Source of the DNA: Acidobacteriota bacterium
GTDB lineage: Bacteria; Acidobacteriota; Vicinamibacteria; Vicinamibacterales; Vicinamibacteraceae
Assembly: GCA_023429845.1 (NCBI GenBank)
Contig: JAEZCY010000061.1
Location: forward strand, 1 to 10,948
Length of the DNA: 10,948 nt
Direction of reading: 5' to 3'
Both the position numbers and the translations under genes were made by a program. This document shows positions 7,177 to 10,948 of this stretch, piece after piece (the first letter of the stretch is position 1; each line of letters starts with the position of its first letter). The notes beneath the pieces are model-generated. The model was not told the origin of the DNA. It searched no databases and saw only the letters and a program-made list of their open reading frames with translations.

Positions 7177-8352
7177 ATGACCACACGCACCCGCTTTCTC
7201 GTGCTCGCGCTGACGACGCCGCTCGTGCTCTTCACGGTCGTCGGCGGCCTGCTCGGGCAGCAGCGGACGACGCCCGGCGCCTATCCCGAGCTTCGCGTGT
7301 TCGACGATGTGGTGTCGTTGATCTTCGGGAGCTACGTCGAGGAACCCAAGCCGGATACGGTGCTCGAGGGCGCGATGCTCGGCCTGGCCGAAGGGCTCGA
7401 CCCCGACAGCTCGTACCTCGACGCCAGGCAGGTCGCGCACGTCGAGTCGTCCGCCGCCGCATCGAACGGCACGACAGGTCTTTCGCTCACCCGTCAGTAC
7501 TACCTGCGGGTGGTGGCGGCGCGCGACGGTTCGCCCGCGGCAGCAGCCGGGTTGCACACCGGCGACTACATCCGGGCGATCGACGGGACCTCCACCCGCC
7601 ACATGTCGCTCTTCGAAGGGAATCGCCTCCTGAGCGGGCCGGTCGGGTCGACGGTCACGCTGACCGTGCTGCGAGGCAGTGCCACCGACACGCACGAAGT
7701 GGCACTCACGCGCGTCGCGCCGCTGCGCGGCGACGTGACGAGCCGGATGGCGGCCCCGACGGTGGGCCTCCTCCGCGTCACCGCATTCAGCGAACGCACC
7801 TCCGACCAGGTGCGCCAGGCAGTGGCGCAGCTCACCAAGCACGGCGCGGCCCAGCTGCTGATCGACCTCCGGCACACCGCCGACGGGGCTCCGGAACTTG
7901 GCGCGGAGCCTGCCCGCCTGTTCGTGAAGTCCGGCGTGCTGGCCATCCGCGAGGCGCGGGGGCAGGAGCAGCAGAAGACGGAAGCCCGCGAAGGCGACGG
8001 CGCCATCACGCTGCCGGTCACCCTGCTCACGACCAACGGCACCTCGCAGGCCGCTGAGGTGTTCGCGGCAGCCCTCGTGGACAACGGGCGCGCGACCACG
8101 GTCGGCGAGCGAACGCTTGGGCGGGCCGCAGCGCAAAAACTGGTGAAGCTGCCCGACGGTAGCGGCCTGTGGCTGACCTACGCGCGGTGGCTCGGCCCGA
8201 AGGGCACCGCCATTCACGGCACCGGCATCGTCCCCGCCACGCCGGTCGCCGAGCCCGACCTGGAGTTCGGAGCCCCAGCGGGCGACGAAGACCCGATTCT
8301 CGACAAGGCCCTCGAAGCGGCCACGGGCGCGGCCACCAAGGCAGCGGCGTGA
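7177..8352 (+). CDS. PDZ-containing S41 (C-terminal processing) peptidase homologue, predicted catalytically dead
   Basis: Tail-specific proteases of family S41 cut periplasmic proteins near the C-terminus with a Ser/Lys dyad. This 391-residue protein has an N-terminal membrane or signal segment (7-27), the family's LDPDSSYL block (74-81), a PDZ domain (about 99-179) and an S41 core (about 195-356). The GxASASE motif reads GTSQAAE, with Gln291 at the nucleophile position. Twenty-five residues on, where FGKG carries the catalytic Lys, it reads LGRA with Arg316. The oxyanion-loop DLRNNPGG reads DLRHTADG (230-237). A downstream Gln (Q320) is kept. S290 is one residue from the normal nucleophile site, so a shifted serine cannot be fully excluded, but no Lys partner remains. 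The frame is intact and flanking S41 sequence is well kept, so this looks like a pseudoenzyme, not a decayed gene. It follows an EnvC-like gene, a pairing known from other Gram-negatives. No clear Shine-Dalgarno precedes the ATG. Confidence 0.85.
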   Translation: MTTRTRFLVLALTTPLVLFTVVGGLLGQQRTTPGAYPELRVFDDVVSLIFGSYVEEPKPDTVLEGAMLGLAEGLDPDSSYLDARQVAHVESSAAASNGTTGLSLTRQYYLRVVAARDGSPAAAAGLHTGDYIRAIDGTSTRHMSLFEGNRLLSGPVGSTVTLTVLRGSATDTHEVALTRVAPLRGDVTSRMAAPTVGLLRVTAFSERTSDQVRQAVAQLTKHGAAQLLIDLRHTADGAPELGAEPARLFVKSGVLAIREARGQEQQKTEAREGDGAITLPVTLLTTNGTSQAAEVFAAALVDNGRATTVGERTLGRAAAQKLVKLPDGSGLWLTYARWLGPKGTAIHGTGIVPATPVAEPDLEFGAPAGDEDPILDKALEAATGAATKAAA

Positions 8353-8388
8353 TTGCCGTTGTCGATGGTCTGAGGCGTCCGCAGTCCC

Positions 8389-8418
8389 TTGCGTGACGAT
8401 GCGCCTCCGCTGTACCAT
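8389..8418 (+). promoter_or_regulatory. Possible promoter for tRNA-Val (and thrS)
   Basis: TTGCGT (8389-8394) and TACCAT (8413-8418) are 18 bases apart and match the -35 in three of six and the -10 in four of six positions. The predicted start near 8425 coincides with the first base of a perfect hairpin (8425-8444). The -35 lies between the arms of a six-base inverted repeat, GAGGCG (8372-8377) and CGCCTC (8402-8407). This is the best promoter candidate in the 100-base gap before the tRNA, but it is weak. Confidence 0.35.
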
Positions 8419-8424
8419 GCCTGG

Positions 8425-8444
8425 TCGCACATGCGCGTGTGCGA
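8425..8444 (+). repeat. Perfect 7-bp hairpin immediately upstream of tRNA-Val
   Basis: TCGCACA (8425-8431) pairs exactly with TGTGCGA (8438-8444) around a six-base loop, with two further G-U pairs possible outside. It lies eight bases before the tRNA 5' end, at or just after the predicted transcription start. No U tract follows. It could be an operator, a 5' leader structure for tRNA processing, or the 3' end structure of the S41 message. Confidence 0.5.
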
Positions 8445-8452
8445 TTGGCTAT

Positions 8453-8528
8453 AGGCGCGTAGCTCAGGGGTTAGAGCGCCTGCTTGACACGCAGGAGGTC
8501 GGCGGTTCGATTCCGCCCGTGCCTACCA
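8453..8528 (+). tRNA. tRNA-Val (anticodon GAC), CCA encoded
   Basis: The full cloverleaf can be folded by eye. The acceptor stem AGGCGCG (8453-8459) pairs with CGTGCCT (8518-8524) with one G-U. The D stem is GCTC/GAGC (8462-8465, 8474-8477) with a compact eight-base loop. The anticodon stem is CCTGC/GCAGG (8479-8483, 8491-8495) with loop TTGACAC, placing anticodon GAC at 8486-8488, which reads GUC and GUU valine codons. The variable loop is AGGTC, the T stem is GGCGG/CCGCC and the T loop is TTCGATT. Discriminator A at 8525 is followed by an encoded CCA at 8526-8528, so CCA addition is not needed for first maturation. The gene lies 70 bases before thrS on the same strand and is probably co-transcribed with it. 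Confidence 0.95.
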
Positions 8529-8559
8529 TTCAATCAGCCCGCCCGCCCACCGGTTGCAG

Positions 8560-8583
8560 CTCCAGCCGGCTTCGGCTGTGGAG
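8560..8583 (+). repeat. Bulged hairpin in the thrS leader
   Basis: CTCC (8560-8563) and AGCCG (8564-8568) pair with CGGCT (8573-8577) and GGAG (8580-8583), with a GCTT tetraloop and a two-base GT bulge on the 3' side, giving nine pairs in all. The GGAG is the only Shine-Dalgarno-like string before thrS and is buried in the stem, 15 bases before the ATG. This could limit thrS translation. It does not resemble a threonine tRNA anticodon arm (no GGU, UGU or CGU in the loop). Confidence 0.4.
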
Positions 8584-8598
8584 ACCAGTGTTCGCGGC

Positions 8599-10557
8599 AT
8601 GACATCCGTCGTAGTCACGCTCCCCGATGGATCGACCCGATCCGTGGCTGCCGGCACGCCCGTGCGGGACGTGGCGGCCGACGTGTCCCCGCGCCTGGCG
8701 AGGGTCGCGCTCGCGGCCAAGGTTGACGACCGCGTTGTCGATCTGTCCTTCCCGCTGTCGGCTGACGCGCGAGTCCAGATTCTCACGGCGGACGCACCCG
8801 AAGCCCTGCAGGTGTATCGCCACAGCACCGCACACCTGCTTGCAGCGGCGGTGACCAGGCTGTTTCCGGGCACGCAGTGCGGGATCGGCCCGGTGATCGA
8901 GGAACCGCCGGGGTTCTTCTACGATTTCGTGGTCGAACGGCCGTTCGTTCCCGAGGATCTCGAGAAGATCGAGGCGGAGATGCGCCGGCTGGCGCAGGCC
9001 GACGAGATCTTCGAGCGGCAGATGTGGCCGCGAGACGAGGCCCTGGGTTTCTTCAGCGAGCGGGGCGAACCGCTGAAGGTGCAGTTGATCGAGGAGAACA
9101 CGGCCGGCCAGGCCGAGGTGTCGGTCTACACGATCAAGGACCGCGAGACGTTCGTGGACTTCTGCCGTGGCCCGCACGTGCCGTCCACGGGCAGGCTGAA
9201 GGCCTTCAAGCTCACGACCACGTCGAGTGCGTACTGGAAGGGCGACGCGAAGAACCAGCCGATGCAGCGCATCTACGGCACGGCGTTCTTCAGCGACAAG
9301 GAGCTCCAGGCCTACCTGGCGCGGCTCGAGGAAGCGAAGAAGCGGGACCACCGCAAGGTGGGCAAGGAACTCGGGCTGTTCATGTTCCACCCGTGGGCGC
9401 CGGGAGCGGCCTTCTGGCTGCACAAGGGCACCGTCCTGTACAACGGCCTTGCCGAGTACATGCGTACGGTGCTCTACCCCGCTGGCTACGACGAGGTGAA
9501 GACGCCGATCGTCTTCAACAAGGCGCTGTGGGAGACGTCCGGGCACTGGCACCACTATCGCGACAACATGTTCGTGCTCGAGGGCGACGAGGGCGAGGAC
9601 ATGGCGCTCAAGGCCATGAACTGTCCCGGGCACATGCTCGTGTTCGCCAACCAGGTCCGCAGCTATCGCGACCTGCCGCTCCGCCTGCACGAGCAGACCG
9701 CCCTGCACCGCAACGAGGCCTCGGGCGTGCTCGGCGGACTGACGCGCGTGCGGCAGTTCTCGCAGGACGACGCGCACTGCTTCGTGATGCAGGAGCAGAT
9801 CGGCGAAGAGGTGCAGCGGCTGCTCGGGCTCGTGCAGCAGGTGTACGGCGACCTCGGGCTCACCTACGAGGTGAAGCTGTCCACCCGCCCGGATGAGTAT
9901 CTCGGTGCGCGCGAGACGTGGGAGCATGCCGAGGCGCAGCTGAAGACGGCGCTGGACGCGGTGGGGCAGGCGTACGCGATCAACGAAGGCGACGGCGCGT
10001 TCTACGGGCCGAAGATCGACTTCGACGTGACCGATGCCATCGGGCGCAAGTGGCAGTGCGCCACGATCCAGCTCGACTACCAGATGCCGGAGCGCTTCGA
10101 CCTGAAGTACGTCGGCGCCGACAATGCCGAGCACCGCCCGGTGGTCATCCACAGGGCGATTTTCGGCAGTTTCGAGCGCTTCATCGCGCTGCTGATCGAG
10201 CATTTCGCCGGCGCGTTCCCGCTGTGGCTGGCGCCTGTCCAGGCGGTGGTGCTGCCGATTGCGGACCGGCATGCGGCGTATGCCGCGACGGTGCAGGCCG
10301 AGCTCGTGGCGGCTGGGCTGCGCGTCGGTCTTGATGACCGGCAGGAGAAGATCGGGTACAAGATCCGGGAAGCCCAGTTGCAGAAGGTTCCGTACATGCT
10401 CGTGGTCGGCGACAAGGAAGTCGCCGACGGGACGGTGGCGGTACGGAGCCGGCAGGGTGGCGACCTCGGGAGCCGGGCGGTGAGCGCATTTCTCGCCGAC
10501 ACCGACGCCGAGATCGCGAACAAGGGACGGGCCGCCTCAGAACCGGTCGGAGTGTAG
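8599..10557 (+). CDS. thrS: Threonyl-tRNA synthetase
   Basis: It charges tRNA-Thr and hydrolyses mischarged Ser-tRNA-Thr. The 652 residues show the full class II ThrRS layout: TGS domain (1-65), editing domain (about 70-235) with HSTAH (H75, H79) and CRGPH (C189, H193), catalytic core (about 255-540) and anticodon-binding domain (about 545-640). The three active-site zinc ligands are C342 (MNCPGH), H393 (QDDAH) and H518 (VVIHR). Motif 2 lies around LHRNEASG (369-376) and motif 3 ends in GSFERFIALL (523-532). The usual LHGL after motif 2 reads LGGL. ATG at 8599 is chosen because it directly precedes the TGS strand VVVTLPDGS. In-frame GTG (8578) and TTG (8554) starts are possible but add non-family residues and run through the leader hairpin. 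It lies 70 bases after tRNA-Val and 51 bases before infC. Confidence 0.96.
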   Translation: MTSVVVTLPDGSTRSVAAGTPVRDVAADVSPRLARVALAAKVDDRVVDLSFPLSADARVQILTADAPEALQVYRHSTAHLLAAAVTRLFPGTQCGIGPVIEEPPGFFYDFVVERPFVPEDLEKIEAEMRRLAQADEIFERQMWPRDEALGFFSERGEPLKVQLIEENTAGQAEVSVYTIKDRETFVDFCRGPHVPSTGRLKAFKLTTTSSAYWKGDAKNQPMQRIYGTAFFSDKELQAYLARLEEAKKRDHRKVGKELGLFMFHPWAPGAAFWLHKGTVLYNGLAEYMRTVLYPAGYDEVKTPIVFNKALWETSGHWHHYRDNMFVLEGDEGEDMALKAMNCPGHMLVFANQVRSYRDLPLRLHEQTALHRNEASGVLGGLTRVRQFSQDDAHCFVMQEQIGEEVQRLLGLVQQVYGDLGLTYEVKLSTRPDEYLGARETWEHAEAQLKTALDAVGQAYAINEGDGAFYGPKIDFDVTDAIGRKWQCATIQLDYQMPERFDLKYVGADNAEHRPVVIHRAIFGSFERFIALLIEHFAGAFPLWLAPVQAVVLPIADRHAAYAATVQAELVAAGLRVGLDDRQEKIGYKIREAQLQKVPYMLVVGDKEVADGTVAVRSRQGGDLGSRAVSAFLADTDAEIANKGRAASEPVGV

Positions 10558-10566
10558 GAGGCGTTT

Positions 10567-10586
10567 CGTCTGCCGATCGGCGGACG
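10567..10586 (+). repeat. 8-bp hairpin between thrS and infC
   Basis: CGTCTGCC (10567-10574) pairs with GGCGGACG (10579-10586), with one G-U pair and a GATC tetraloop; further T-G wobbles can extend it downward. It lies in the 51-base thrS-infC spacer, ten bases before the infC Shine-Dalgarno. No U tract follows, so simple termination is unlikely. It could influence infC translation or mark an mRNA processing site. Confidence 0.4.
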
Positions 10587-10596
10587 GGGCGCGTTC

Positions 10597-10604
10597 AAGG
10601 AGGT
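10597..10604 (+). promoter_or_regulatory. Perfect Shine-Dalgarno deciding an AUC start for infC
   Basis: AAGGAGGT is fully complementary to the usual 16S rRNA 3' tail and ends four bases before ATC at 10609. The next in-frame ATG (10627) is 22 bases from this site and has no Shine-Dalgarno of its own. It is by far the strongest ribosome binding site in the window, which suits compensation for a poor start codon. Confidence 0.8.
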
Positions 10605-10608
10605 CGTT

Positions 10609-10948
10609 ATCGCGTTCGACAATCGCATGCGGGGTCCCCGACGGGACGACAGGGTCCGGATCAACGAGCGCATCCGCGTCCGCGAGGTCCGAGTAATCGA
10701 CGAGACGGGCGAGCAGCTCGGCATCATGCCGCCGGCCCAGGCCGTGGCACTTGCCCGCTCGAAAGGCCTCGACCTCGTCGAAGTTGCTGCGACGGCCGTG
10801 CCACCGGTCTGCCGTATCACTGACTACGGCAAGTACCAGTACAACGAGCAGAAGAAGCAGCGGCAGGCCCGCAAGCACCAGAAGACCATCGAGGTGAAGG
10901 AAGTCAAGTTCCGCCCGAAGGTCGACCTGCACGATTACGACTTCAAGA
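10609..10948 (+). CDS. infC: Translation initiation factor IF-3, 3' end cut by window edge; AUC start
   Basis: IF-3 binds the 30S subunit, prevents 50S joining and rejects non-standard start codons and initiator mispairing. About 113 codons are visible: a basic N-terminal stretch, then the IF3 N-domain (RINERIRVREVRVIDETGEQ, SKGLDLVEVAA, PPVCRITDYGKYQY), the Lys/Gln-rich linker, and the start of the C-domain (KTIEVKEVKFRP). The gene continues past the window. The start is read as AUC at 10609 because the perfect AAGGAGGT sits four bases before it. Infrequent AUU or AUC starts in infC are well known from E. coli (AUU) and allow IF-3 to repress its own synthesis. An ATG at 10627 would give a protein six residues shorter and is the alternative. 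The frame is the same as thrS, separated by one TAG. Confidence 0.93.
   Translation, partial: MAFDNRMRGPRRDDRVRINERIRVREVRVIDETGEQLGIMPPAQAVALARSKGLDLVEVAATAVPPVCRITDYGKYQYNEQKKQRQARKHQKTIEVKEVKFRPKVDLHDYDFK

Noticed and set aside
7162..8430. 422-codon minus-strand frame opposite the S41 gene
   Set aside because: No domain pattern, and it runs through the S41 gene and intergenic DNA; the plus-strand frame has clear PDZ and S41 blocks.
8529..8598. T-box or tRNA-Thr mimic controlling thrS
   Set aside because: The leader is too short and lacks a T-box sequence or a threonine anticodon loop; only a simple bulged hairpin is present.
8530..10272. 580-codon open frame on the minus strand opposite thrS
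   Set aside because: It mirrors thrS throughout; GC-rich third positions remove stops on the opposite strand. Its translation is low-complexity Arg/Leu/His-rich with no recognised domain, while thrS is unmistakable.
1..10948. Mobile elements, CRISPR arrays, toxin-antitoxin or defence systems
   Set aside because: No transposase, integrase, repeat-spacer pattern, terminal inverted repeats or defence-type protein was found on either strand; gaps between genes are short (largest about 109 bases besides the tRNA region).

Overview
This is a GC-rich bacterial chromosome segment with strongly G/C-biased third codon positions. Large spurious open frames run antisense to nearly every gene because of that bias. 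The gene content is almost entirely conserved housekeeping. No mobile element, CRISPR array, integrase or phage gene was seen. The neighbourhoods (xseA-xseB-ispA-tlyA-nadK, ruvX-mltG, envC next to an S41 peptidase homologue, thrS-infC) suit a GC-rich Gram-negative such as an Acidobacteriota of the Vicinamibacteria type; a myxobacterium-like lineage is an alternative. This placement is inference from gene order and base composition, not a database result.

Layout. (A) Positions 1-4335, plus strand: a tight operon of xseA (5' end lost), xseB, ispA, tlyA and nadK. Every junction is a 4-base stop/start overlap (ATGA or GTGA), which suggests translational coupling. The operon joins exonuclease VII (both subunits), farnesyl diphosphate synthesis, a TlyA-type rRNA 2'-O-methyltransferase and NAD kinase. 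(B) Positions 4361-5817, minus strand: ruvX followed by mltG, also overlapping by GTGA, and convergent with nadK across a 25-bp gap. (C) Positions 5871-8352, plus strand, divergent from ruvX: an EnvC-type coiled-coil/LytM protein, then a PDZ plus S41 (C-terminal processing peptidase) homologue. (D) Positions 8453-10948, plus strand: tRNA-Val(GAC) with encoded CCA, thrS, and the 5' part of infC, which appears to start at an AUC codon behind a perfect Shine-Dalgarno sequence.

How the genes work together: the envC-like gene, the S41 homologue and mltG all concern peptidoglycan or envelope processing and flank the divergent ruvX/envC promoter region. The tRNA-thrS-infC segment is translation machinery, probably continuing outside the window to rpmI and rplT as in many bacteria.

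The most interesting signals are these. The S41 homologue has lost both catalytic dyad residues (Ser to Gln, Lys to Arg) and the oxyanion-loop glycine while keeping an intact frame, and it sits beside a LytM protein that has no zinc ligands. The infC start is AUC. Several perfect or near-perfect hairpins lie in leaders: before the S41 gene, directly before the tRNA, before thrS and before infC. I found no wholly new multi-gene system here.
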